Source of the DNA: Hoplostethus atlanticus
Lineage: Eukaryota > Chordata > Actinopteri > Trachichthyiformes > Trachichthyidae
Assembly: GCA_034670405.1 (NCBI GenBank)
Contig: JAXDDX010000003.1
Location: 9,842,501-9,906,500 of the forward strand
Reading direction: 5' to 3'
Length of the DNA: 64,000 nucleotides
Shown here: piece after piece, positions 1 through 9,475 of the stretch
Layout: each line of letters starts with the position of its first letter
How positions within the stretch are numbered: position 1 is the first letter of the stretch
Made by a program: the position numbers and the translations under genes
The notes under the pieces: model-generated
Told to the model about the DNA's origin: nothing
What the model saw: only the letters and a program-made list of their open reading frames with translations
The model's database searches: none

Positions 1-954
1 TGTTGGAGCTGAACCTGGCCACACAGTCATGTGTGTACAGGGAGTACAATAGGGGGCTGAGGACGCAACCCTGGGGGGATCCTGTGTTCAGGGTGAGGGG
101 GTTGGAGGTGTGTCTACCCACCCTGACCACCTGGGGCCTGGCGGTCAGGAAGTCCAGGATCCAGGCACACAGGGGGGTGTTCAGTCCCAGCTCAATCAAC
201 TTGCCAGCCAGTCTGGTGGGGACTATGGTATTGAAAGCTGAACTATAGTCAATGAACAGCAGTCTCACATAGCCCCCCTTCCGGCTGTCCAGATGAGAGA
301 GTGTGGTGTGCAGTACCTGGGAGACAGCATCATCCGTGGATCTGTTGGGACGATAAGCAAACTGCAGCGGGTCCATGGAGCAAGGGAGGAAGGCGCAGAT
401 GTAGTCCTTAATCAGCCTCTCGAAGCATTTCATGACCACCGAGGTGAGGGCCACCGGTCGGTAGTCATTCAAGCATGCTGGAGAAGCATTCTTGGGCACA
501 GGGACAATAGTGGATCTCTTGAAGCAGGCGGGGACCACAGACTCAGCCAGGGAGATGTTGAATATAGTGGTGAACACTGGAGCTAGCTGATTAGCACAGG
601 TCTTCAGTACTCGCCCAGATATGCCATCTGGACCAGCAGCTTTCCTGGTGTTCACCCTCGTCAGAGCCCTCCTCACACTGTGCTCGGTCACAGAGAGTGT
701 GTGTTCATCCCCAGCGGTAGAACTCACTCCGGCTGCGCTAACGGTGATGTTGTTAGCCGGCGAGCTAGCGCTGTTGTTGCTAGCCTCAAACCGTGCATAG
801 AATGAATTCAGGTCCTCCGCTAGGGATGCGTCGGCACTCACAATTGCGGGGGGTCTGCCCTGGTAGTCCGTTATAGTCCGTAGCCCCTGCCATAGGCGTC
901 TGGTGTCGCGCTGCTCCATCTGCGACTCCACTCTGTCCCAATACCTCCCTATAC
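1..954 (-). mobile_element. Rex1-like non-LTR retrotransposon (LINE), partial, reverse transcriptase region
   Basis: Read on the minus strand this is one open frame from about 954 to the window edge. It covers the linker before the reverse transcriptase, then the RT fingers and palm, with motifs such as [27 protein letters not shown] and [19 protein letters not shown]. The YADD-equivalent lies beyond the edge. It is nearly identical to the copy at 14986-16450, so the family was recently active. Its 5' end abuts host sequence at about 955, some 36 bp upstream of the cysteine-rich exon of receptor A; paralogue C aligns with that host sequence. The clade (Rex1 versus another jockey-superfamily group) is inferred from general resemblance. 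Confidence 0.85.
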
Positions 955-990
955 CATGTACAACACATGTATCTCTGGAATATTGTTTAG

Positions 991-2897
991 GTACCTATTT
1001 CAGTGTGCAGTACGAGCTGCCCCCCAGGTACCCGAATGGCCAGTAGGAAGGGGCAACCTGTCTGCTGTTTTGACTGTGTCCCATGTACTGACGGGGAGAT
1101 AACCAATGAAACTGGTGAGGAAATTACAAAATGATAACACAAGACAACAGAAACCCATGTTCCCACCAACAACTCATACAGTTAATGCCACAATTGTTGA
1201 TCATAACTGCATAAACAGGCTTCTAACACACAATAGGTGACCCAGTCCCTATCTGATGTTTTTACTCCTTTCTCTTTTGTTTTCCTTCAACTTCTTCCCT
1301 GCCTCCCTCTTCCAGGTTCCCCCCACTGTGTGCATTGTCCATTAGAGTTTTGGTCCAATGTTGAGCGAACTGCCTGCATCCTTCGCCAACTGGACTTCCT
1401 GTCCTTTAATGAAACCTTGGGCATTACCCTGACAACAGCTGCTGTGTCCGGTGCCATGGTGACAGCAGCTGTGTTGGTGGTCTTCTTGTGTTACCGGGAC
1501 ACTCCTCTGGTGAGAGCCTAGAGTCAGTGCTTAACTTGTGCCGGGGCCAAATGCCAAGAATCCGATTTTGCGCCCCGGCAAATGTCTTACTCAGAATCAG
1601 AGCCCCGGGCTCTAAAGTGCGACAACAACGCGTATTTTAAACTGGTATTAAACAACGTTACGCCCAGTGAACATTACAAGAGTAGGTGCGCGAGGCCGCG
1701 AGCCAATCAGAGCCTAATATGTAAATAGATACACGCACGCGCACACACACAGACAGACAGACTGGAAGCTTAAAACATCAACGTTTAGTTAGCTACTGAT
1801 AGCAAGCCGACAAAACAGATTCACGGTTAACGTTAATGCAGCACAAAGCTGGCTTCTGGGCTGGCGACACAGAGGTAGGAAAAGTTTACCCTTTTTCTTC
1901 CGCCGGGGGTGGGGGGGTTGGTTGGGGGAGGCGAGTTGAGCCCCGGCATCTCTTATTTTACAAATTAAGCACTGCCTAGAGTAATCAAATGGCAATTATA
2001 TTTTCTGTTTGTTTCAGGCACAGAAACATAATTTTCCTGTTTGCTGAACAAAACACTCTAAATGTTCGCATCTTCATCTGTGAATCTGATTCATCTTAAG
2101 GTGCGAGCCAACAACTCAGAACTGAGCTTCCTGCTTCTCCTGTCACTCAAGCTCTGCTTCCTGTGCTCGCTGGTGTTCATTGGTCGTCCATCAATCTGGT
2201 CTTGTCGGTTCCAGCAGGCAGCATTTGGGATCAGCTTTGTTCTTTGTGTTTCCTGCCTCCAGGTCAAAACCATAGTGGTTCTGGCTGCATTCCGCTCAGC
2301 TCGGCCTGGTGCTGAAGCCCTACTGAAGTGGTTCGGTCCAGGCCAGCAGAGAGGAAGTGTCTGCCTTTTTACATCTATACAGGTGAGTGTATTATTGTAT
2401 TGCAGAAAGTCAGCTATACTTAACTGACTACATTTACTATGAAATATTTATTTAAGAAAATGTTTTTTCTCCAGGTTATCATCTGTATTACATGGCTGTC
2501 CTTCAGTCCTCCTGTGCCTCAACGTGATCTGGGTTTCCAAGGGTCAAAGGTTACCCTAGAGTGTACCATGGGCTCTGTGGTGGGTTTCTCTCTTGTCCTG
2601 GGCTACATTGGCCTGCTGGCCTGCATCTGCCTCCTCTTGGCCTTCCTGGCTAGGAAACTTCCTGACAACTTCAATGAAGCCAAGCTCATCACCTTCAGCA
2701 TGCTGATCTTCTGTGCTGTGTGGGTGGCATTTGTCCCGGCTTACATCAGCTCTTCAGGAAAGTACATTGTTGCTGTGGAAATTTTTGCTATCCTGGCCTC
2801 CAGCTATGGCCTCCTGCTCTGTATCTTTGCCCCAAAGTGTTTTATCATCCTTCTGAGGCCTCAGAGAAACACCAAGAAACACCTGATGGCCAGATAG
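991..2897 (+). CDS. OlfC/V2R-like family C GPCR (gene A), 3' half only
   Basis: Four exons are supported by splice sites and by paralogue C. Exon 991-1114 (124 nt) encodes the cysteine-rich domain ([12 protein letters not shown], then [11 protein letters not shown]). Exon 1316-1509 (194 nt) completes that domain and TM1. Exon 2101-2382 (282 nt) holds TM2 to early TM4. Exon 2475-2897 (423 nt) holds the rest through TM7 ([25 protein letters not shown]) and the stop. Exon lengths match genes B and C exactly. The in-frame TAG after 1509 is intronic, because the donor is GTGAGAG at 1510. Signal-peptide and ligand-domain exons are absent: the LINE at 1-954 sits immediately upstream and the rest would lie outside the window. 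Whether the gene still works cannot be judged here. The 3' flank to about 3110 resembles that of gene B, so A and B look like recent duplicates. Chemoreceptor role is inferred from the family. Confidence 0.82.
1525..1974. mobile_element. hAT-type MITE in an intron of gene A, with 8-bp TSD
   Basis: A 450-bp non-coding element with imperfect terminal inverted repeats: left CAGTGCTTAACTTGT, right end in reverse complement CAGTGCTTAATTTGT. GCCGGGGC also occurs inverted near both ends. The 8-bp target duplication CCTAGAGT lies at 1517-1524 and 1975-1982. An 8-bp TSD and CAG-type termini are typical of hAT transposons. Paralogue C has a single uninterrupted copy of this site just after the same splice donor, so the insertion followed the duplication of A from C. 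Confidence 0.9.
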
Positions 2898-3485
2898 CAG
2901 ACATATATAAGTTTTCGTTTAATGTCAGTATGTAACTATTTATTATATCTATGTCTGGCAGAGACACTGATGTCCACCTGCTCCAGTGGAGCTGCTCAGT
3001 GGACAACAGTACAAGAGTTCCAGTTGCACTGGAAGGCTTCCAGCTTCCCTCCATTGCAGTTCCTCCTCCAATCCGTTGTTGTAAATAATGTGACTTATGT
3101 TAACTTGTCTGGCTAATGCTAATGTTAAAATATGTCTGCTCTTTACTTGACAACCACACTTAGTGATGGCTTAACTGAAATTTAAATCAATGGATAATTT
3201 ATTCATGGATGAAAGACTACATTATCTGACTCATACTACAATGTAATTACCTACGCATCTTCGTTTCCCCACATTATCTTGAATGAAGAATGTAAACTAC
3301 TAACGTTTATTATTTATTATTATTTTCATTGTCAGATCACTGCTGATTTTATGAAATCGAAATGAAGAAGATTTTCTTGATGCATTCCTTTTGTGCTTTC
3401 TTTAAAATTTGATAGTGACTTTGCCTAGGCAAAAATCATTCTAAACACATTTTGTATTTTTACAATAAGAAGGAAAAAATAGAAT
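2898..3485. other. 3' flank of gene A, no further gene seen
   Basis: The first 200 bases are probably 3' UTR: a stretch near 2950-3060 (cysteine- and serine-rich if translated) recurs inverted in the 3' flank of gene B at about 9330-9430. The remainder is AT-rich with no recognisable element. Confidence 0.5.
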
Positions 3486-3489
3486 TTTG

Positions 3490-3975
3490 TCACTGCAGTT
3501 CCGGTGACCCACTGGACAAGATGGCAGTGTAAAGTTTTCGGCCTCTCAGGTCCTCATGCGTTTTACTGAATTATTGCATTTTATCCCTCGTTTGGCCAAC
3601 ACCTTATAGAGATACGATAGAGGATTTTGATATGTACTTCAACTGCTGTTGAAACATGACTTCCAGAAAGTCGGAAAAGATAAGGGCTTCTCCCGAGACG
3701 GCCTGAGAGAATGGTCACCTGAATGGAAAAGCAAAAACAAAAGCAAAAGTTTTTCAGGCCACAGCTAAAACGTCTAGAAGAAATGGGTCAAGACACTAAT
3801 GACAAATTGGTCTCTATTCAGACTGAATGTTTTTAGTGTCAAGTCTGTGAAGACTAGCTGGAGGACAGAGAGAGGAGATGCAATATCCACCTTGTCAACC
3901 TAGAAGAACAACTAGAAAGCTCTAACACCGTGCAGTTTCTGGAGCAGTCATTACCAATTTAGTTCCCTAATCCCT
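3490..3975 (+). mobile_element. Relic of an L1/Tx1-type LINE ORF1
   Basis: At 3838-3963 one frame reads LEDRERRCNIHLVNLEEQLE and continues to a stop. This resembles the RRM-containing ORF1 protein of L1-type LINEs. Upstream (about 3490-3780) the text around 'acaagatggcagtg' and a lysine/serine-rich start fits a LINE 5' region. No intact ORF remains and ORF2 was not identified. Confidence 0.45.
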
Positions 3976-5770
3976 ATGCTGACAGTTAAGCCAGTTGTTA
4001 TCAGCCTTCATTTGTCGTGGGATCATGTTTATGGAATGGAGAAAGGTAAAATGAGATGGACAGATACGGTGGCAGTATGTTTACATTATTGTCAATAATG
4101 ATTACATATACTTTTTTCCCCCCGCCCTCACAGTTCCTCACTTTAATACTGCCTGACATATCTCTTTAACTGAGCAGGCCTTAAGTATTGCTGAGGAGGT
4201 CCCAGCATTCTTGCACTCAGTTACATATTTTACTCTTTCTGTTCTGGCATACTGTTTGTTCAATCTAGTACAGCTATAGATGTTGAATATTGTAGTTATT
4301 TTCACTGTTCTATTGACCTAATCTATGTTAACTGAATGCAGTAATTCTCATTTTGATATATTTACATGGGGGATACCCATGTGTTTAATTCAGAGGGCAA
4401 CCTGGAGTGGGTTGAAAGTTTTGGTTGCCTATTTCCCTATGGTTACTGGACCAATATATTAGAGGGTGGGGGAGTAGCAGACTTTATTAGTTTGTCTGCT
4501 GGGATGGGACACTTGGGGGTTCATAATGGGTTTTGCCAAGGTCCTGTTGGCTTTGGGGACAATGTTGCTTTTGCAGGGGAGGACCTGGGGGCGATTCATA
4601 TTAATGGTGACTACCTAGACAGCTATTTATTTTGGTTATATAGACTCAGTTGTTGCCTTTTGTGCGGCTCCAAAGACGTGTATATATTATTTCGTTTTTT
4701 TAGAAGACACGTATGACTGAGCTGAGTTCTATATCTTTGTAGGCACAGTTTCTGGGGGCGTCAATGGTATTGTAGAGTTACGGCCTGTACCACTACTTAA
4801 AAAGGGATGCTAGTGTGGCTAGGCACTGGAAAAACTTGGATGTCTTGAAGAAGGAGGAGGAGGCATCGGGCAGAGGTATGGTGCAAAAGAGTGGTGGTGG
4901 TCGGTGAGAGAGCTGTCTGATTGGCTGTTCAGCTTAAGCGAATCAGTACACGAGAAAATAAACAGAAGACAAGGCAGTTTATTTATATAGCACATTTTAT
5001 ATACAAAGACCAAGGCCAGATAATCCAATGGAAATAATGGGCACCGGCCCAGGGGTCCACGGACACTAGGGGGCCCACGCCCCCTAAAAAATAAAAAAAA
5101 TAAAAATGAAAACAATTCTTACATTTCAGGTCATGACCTCATATATAGCCATTCAAAAAACACGATCATATTTTTTGACCATAAACAAAACGACATAATT
5201 GGTCAAATACATTAGTAGGCATGTTTAAGGTGATGTTGCATATGTAGCTGAAGCCACATTACTGGTGCTTCTGGAGCAGAAGTGGGTGCAGCAAACGTAA
5301 GAAAAAAAAGAGAAAAGGAGGAGAGAGAGGCGGCGCTCTTTAAAAGTGTGCCTTCAACTGAAAGTTTTTTGGCGCTGGGACTCTGAACGCTCAGCTAGTG
5401 CAACAGCTAGATGGAGAGAAACGGTACTGGTGAGAGGTGCTGAAGTGTGTTGTGACTGTCATTCAGTTTTTAAGTGAAAGAGGGCTGCCTTTCCGTGGCG
5501 ATGATGAAGTACTTGGATTGCCACACAACAGTAACTTTCTCAGCATTCTGGAAGTCATCGCTCTGTTTGACCCTGTCCTTGCTGAGAGAATCAATAAGTA
5601 AGGACAGAAGGGTAGGGGCAGCATATATCTTTCATCTTCTATATGCGAGCAGTTGATTCAGCAAATGGGCGAGAAAGTGAAAGCTACCATATCAGTTAAG
5701 TGAGTGAGTTGATTCGACTGGCACACGCAACTGAATCAATTCAGCAGCGGTTATAGCAGCGCCAGAAAAA
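3976..5770. other. Mostly unassigned AT-rich sequence with one short L2-type 3' tail
   Basis: At about 4973-5040 there is a fragment like the common fish LINE tail (ttatttatatagcacatttt). A 116-codon open stretch at 4366-4716 has no recognisable domain. The rest contains purine-rich and simple tracts only. Confidence 0.4.
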
Positions 5771-5772
5771 AA

Positions 5773-6372
5773 TAATTTATTAAAAAATCGATAATCTAAT
5801 AATCTAATCAAACAACATCATAAACATTACAAAAACTGTTGTCAATGTATATAGAATGTAATACATTGCTACATTATTACATTGTCCTTTTTCACAATCC
5901 AGTGTGGCTCCCTGATCCAGTGGGTACGCGGAAGTAGTCTCTCTCGTTCATCGGACGTGAACCGCTCGGACATCTCGGACATCTGCTCTCTCGGCTCGCG
6001 AGATGTCCGATGTGCTCTCTCGGTTCGCGTGAATCGCTCAGTCTCTATTGGACTTCTCGGACATTGGACACTAAACGGTTAGCGAATCGCTCAGTCTCTA
6101 TCGGACTTCTCGGACATCGGACACTGAACGATTCGCGAACCGTTCAGTCTCTATCGGACTTCTCGGACATTGGACATCTCGCGAGCCGAGAGAGCAGATG
6201 TCCGAGATATCTGAGCGATTCACGTCCGACGAACGAGAGAGACTACTTCCGCGTACACGCCGGATCAAGGACACATATTGGATCGTGAAAAAGGCCAATG
6301 TAATAATGTAGCGATCTATTCTGCACACATTGACAACAGTTTTTGTTGTTTAAGATGTTGTTTAATAAATTA
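5773..6372. mobile_element. Fold-back MITE with long inverted arms and internal tandem repeats
   Basis: Arms of roughly 200 bp or more are inverted copies: 5773-5960 pairs with about 6225-6372 (for example tttttcacaatcc against ggatcgtgaaaaa, and actgttgtcaatgt against acattgacaacagt). The core near 6025-6180 has about three copies of a ~53-bp unit around 'cagtctctatcggacttct'. No transposase is encoded; the overlapping open frames on both strands are by-products of the palindrome. Superfamily unknown. Confidence 0.75.
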
Positions 6373-6613
6373 ACTGGTAATTGGGTAAACAATACGCCAT
6401 TTAACATTTAACATTGGTCCACAAAACTGTCTCTATTAGAAAAAAAAGGCAAGAGCACACTACATAAAATGAAATGAATAGCAATACTCTGTGTAAATAC
6501 TATAAATATTATTATTGTCATTAACCTGTGGATTAGTTGGTGTTTTACAGTTGTGGTATATGTGGTTATTTGCACGTTTGGTTTGACAGGGGTGGCGCTC
6601 ATGTGATTCCATA

Positions 6614-6685
6614 ACCTCTTTAGTTCAGTTAATAAAACATCAGACTCTCATGCTGAGGATTGTAGGTTCACACCTCACATGTTAT
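6614..6685 (+). pseudogene. tRNA-like relic (possible tRNA-Met-derived SINE head)
   Basis: The segment has an A-box-like stretch (tagttcagttaataaaaca), a CAT-containing anticodon-like region between cagactct and gctgagg, and a B-box-like GGTTCACACCT. The stems are imperfect and the acceptor stem is not convincing, so it is at best a degraded tRNA or tRNA-derived SINE head. Confidence 0.3.
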
Positions 6686-7006
6686 GGTATGTTTTTGTTA
6701 GTGAATCATAATGAATCGATTCATTTCTATCGGACGGCTCGAAAGAATCGAGTTAGTTAAAAGAGAGTGACAGACAGACAGACAAGACACAGAGACAGCA
6801 CCAGGAGAGCAGAAGAGAGAGACAGCCGTGTGTGTCATTTTCTAGTAAGGTACATAGAGCATGAAACATTAGAAAATAAATACAGAATGAGATAAAAAAA
6901 GAGGACATGAAAGATAAAAGTTGGCATACTGCAAAAATATTATGGAAAATAAATCAGAAGGAAGTTATTTGTTAGGCCTTGTGGTGCTTTTATTGATTTG
7001 TCTCTG
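6686..7006. other. No gene seen
   Basis: Purine-rich tracts and AT-rich sequence only. The segment 6715-6760 contains pieces (gaatcgattcat) related to the flanks of the fold-back element to its left. Confidence 0.4.
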
Positions 7007-7429
7007 TTATTTGGCCATCAGGTGTTTCTTGGTATTTCTGTGAGGCCTCAGAAGGATGATGAAACACTTTGGGGCAAAGATACAGAGCAACAGGCCATAG
7101 CTGGAGGCCAGGATAGCAAATATCTCCACAGCAACACCATACTTCCCTGGAGAGCTGATGTAAGCAGGGACAAAGGCCACCCACACAGCACAGAAGATCA
7201 GCATGCTGAAGGTGATGAGTTTGGCTTCATTGAAGTTGTCAGGAAGTTTCCTAGCCAGGAAGGCCAAAAGGAGGCACATGCAGGCCAGCAAGCCAATGTA
7301 GCCCAGGACAAGAGAGAAGCCCATGACAGAGGCCATGGTACACTCTAGGTTAACCTTTGACCCTTGGAAACCCAGATCACGTTGAGGCACAGGAGGGCTG
7401 AGGGACAGCCATATAATACAGATGAGAAC
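7007..7429 (-). pseudogene. Orphan last exon (TM5-TM7) of an OlfC-type receptor
   Basis: This 423-nt exon is the same length as the last exons of genes A, B and C and is open throughout: [10 protein letters not shown] to the stop after NTKKHLMAK, including [15 protein letters not shown] and [10 protein letters not shown]. It still has an acceptor AG at 7431-7430, but homology to the paralogues stops at that point. No TM2-4, TM1, cysteine-rich or ligand-domain exon was found upstream on the minus strand before gene B. An ATG 13 codons upstream keeps the frame open. It is most likely a partial duplicate, but could be spliced to an unknown upstream exon. Confidence 0.8.
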
Positions 7430-8280
7430 CTGCCAAAGGCCATTGTCAGACTTATCGTTCGTGGCCATCTTCTGTAGTCATATTCTGAAAGCAGGTGTCT
7501 ATAATCAAAGATCCCCGCTTTTTGGTCTTGCACAAGGACCAATTGATAGGGATCTGATTGGCTGTTTTCAATAAAATACGGCCGCGGTGTTAATAGTTTG
7601 GCCAGTGAAAAAAATAATACTAATTTAAAGTTTCTAAAGTTCATTGGACCTGTGAGATTTGTAACAAGTACTTTGAAGGTCTGAAATTTAAATGTAAGGA
7701 GTAAAAAGTTTTATTTTTCTCAAAAATGTAATTGAGTGAGAGTACAAGTATACAAACTTAATACTAGAGTAAACTACAAATCCCCCGAAAAACAACTTAA
7801 GTATAGTAACAAAATACAATTACTCAAGTACTTAATACCCTTGTGGTTGGGTATGCATATAGTAACATTCTAGCTAAAAGTAAATGGTCTGATAAAGTGG
7901 ATTTTTTCCCAAATTTAGAAATTATACATTTAGATAGACACACATCTATCTATAAATACACAATACATATACATTACATATACATTTACATATAACTTAC
8001 TTGCTAAAAATAAGATGAGGCTACCTAAGAACACTATTGCTAACATTATTGGATTTTGCTAACTATGCTTCGCTAACTAAGTTTACTTTCATGATTAACA
8101 CAGATGTGGGCTCTAGTTTTGTTGGAATGACTTTCACTTAACCCCGCATCCATTATGAATGTATAAATGACTACTCTTTCAAGAAATGATCAGTTCCCAG
8201 ACAAAAAGAGCACAGTCTATTTGATACTGTTTGGATGACCAAGATCTAAGTTCAGAAATACAATCAGCTGTTCTCAGATG
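7430..8280. other. No gene seen
   Basis: Low-complexity AT-rich sequence. The stretch near 7690-7850 (agtaaaaagtttta, aagtatagtaac, tcaagtacttaata) looks like a degraded interspersed repeat but was not identified. Confidence 0.35.
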
Positions 8281-8680
8281 TTGCCAAGAACTAGGCCATT
8301 AACCTGAGGCAGCCCTGGTTCAAGAGGACAGGTGGTCACCTCATCTAGGAGGGGTAAGAAATATTAAGTTAGATTCTGTGGGGTTAAGCCAGGAGGTAGG
8401 GAGGGGATTGGGAGAGGACTTGTGCCCACAGCCACAGGTGTGTTGTTCTTCACCTCCATCACCACTTATTTCACAAGCAATTACATTCAATTATACACAC
8501 ACTGAGAGGTGTCACAGAGGGGAAAAGTAGGCTGTGTGGATTCACATTTTTTTTCTCATCATATCTACTTTGTCAATCAATGTGTCCCCATTTTGTAATA
8601 TTGTTATTGCATTTACATACATTACCATTTACCATTCAATTAATAGTATGGTACTGTATCATTTACAGTATTTCAGTCCG
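8281..8680 (+). repeat. Unidentified dispersed repeat, copy 1
   Basis: It matches 18424-18880 in the same orientation over several hundred bases. Shared strings include gttaagccaggaggtag, gtgcccacagccacaggtgt and caagcaattacat, and farther on ccccattttgt. No ORF, inverted terminus or TSD was found in either copy. Confidence 0.6.
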
Positions 8681-9475
8681 CCAACTCACGTATTGATTAT
8701 GACATTTTATATGAGAATAAAATGTCAATGCAGATTTGTTTTGGCGTCAGGGCCCTGTTGCATCACCCTCCGCTTAACGCCAGCGGAGTGAGGCAGGGAG
8801 CGATCGGCAGTAATCCCCCAAAACCGCAACAGCCAAGCCAGACGTTGTTCATGATAACAATGTGAGGAAAAGGAAAATGTTTCAGATAATATAGTCTTTC
8901 ACTCATGAATAAATTATACATTGATTTAAATTTCAGTTTAATAAAATATTCTGACTGCTGACCTGCTGGAGTAGTGTTTTATTGAACCATGTCTATGGTG
9001 AACCATGGAAGATAATCAGAATTGGGAGAAACATTGTAATATGGGAAAAGAGACTTACATGTCGCATAAATGTAAAATTAATCCTATTTTCAATTAACAG
9101 TATTTCATTTAAATGCATTCTATATTTCGTAAGAACCTACTGGCAGGCATACACATATATGATTTAATGTACACATATGAGTTTAATGACATCTAAGGCA
9201 AACAGAAATATTCTTAATCATTTAGTAACAAGTGAAACCATAACTATGTCTGGCTGTCTAGGTAAGGGGAGATATATTTTAACATTAAATAGCCAGGGAA
9301 GTTAACATAAGTCACATTAACAAATTAGAGGAGCAATTGCAAGGGAGGAAAGCTGGAACATTTTGTGTGCAACAGCTCCACTGGAGCAGGTGGACATCCA
9401 GTGTCTCTGCCAGTCATATAGTAGATATGATTAATAGTTACATACTGACATTAAAGAAAAACTTTGATTTGTCTA
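8681..9475. other. Intergenic sequence and 3' flank of gene B
   Basis: AT-rich. The right end (about 9330-9475) is the 3' flank of gene B and matches the 3' flank of gene A in inverted orientation. No other feature seen. Confidence 0.4.

Noticed and set aside
1501-1521. TAG just after the TM1 exon of gene A as a premature stop
   Set aside because: It lies after a GTGAGAG donor; genes B and C have the same TAG and the next exon continues the protein.
4366-4716. 116-codon open frame
   Set aside because: No domain, no paralogue, isolated in LINE-relic sequence; likely chance.
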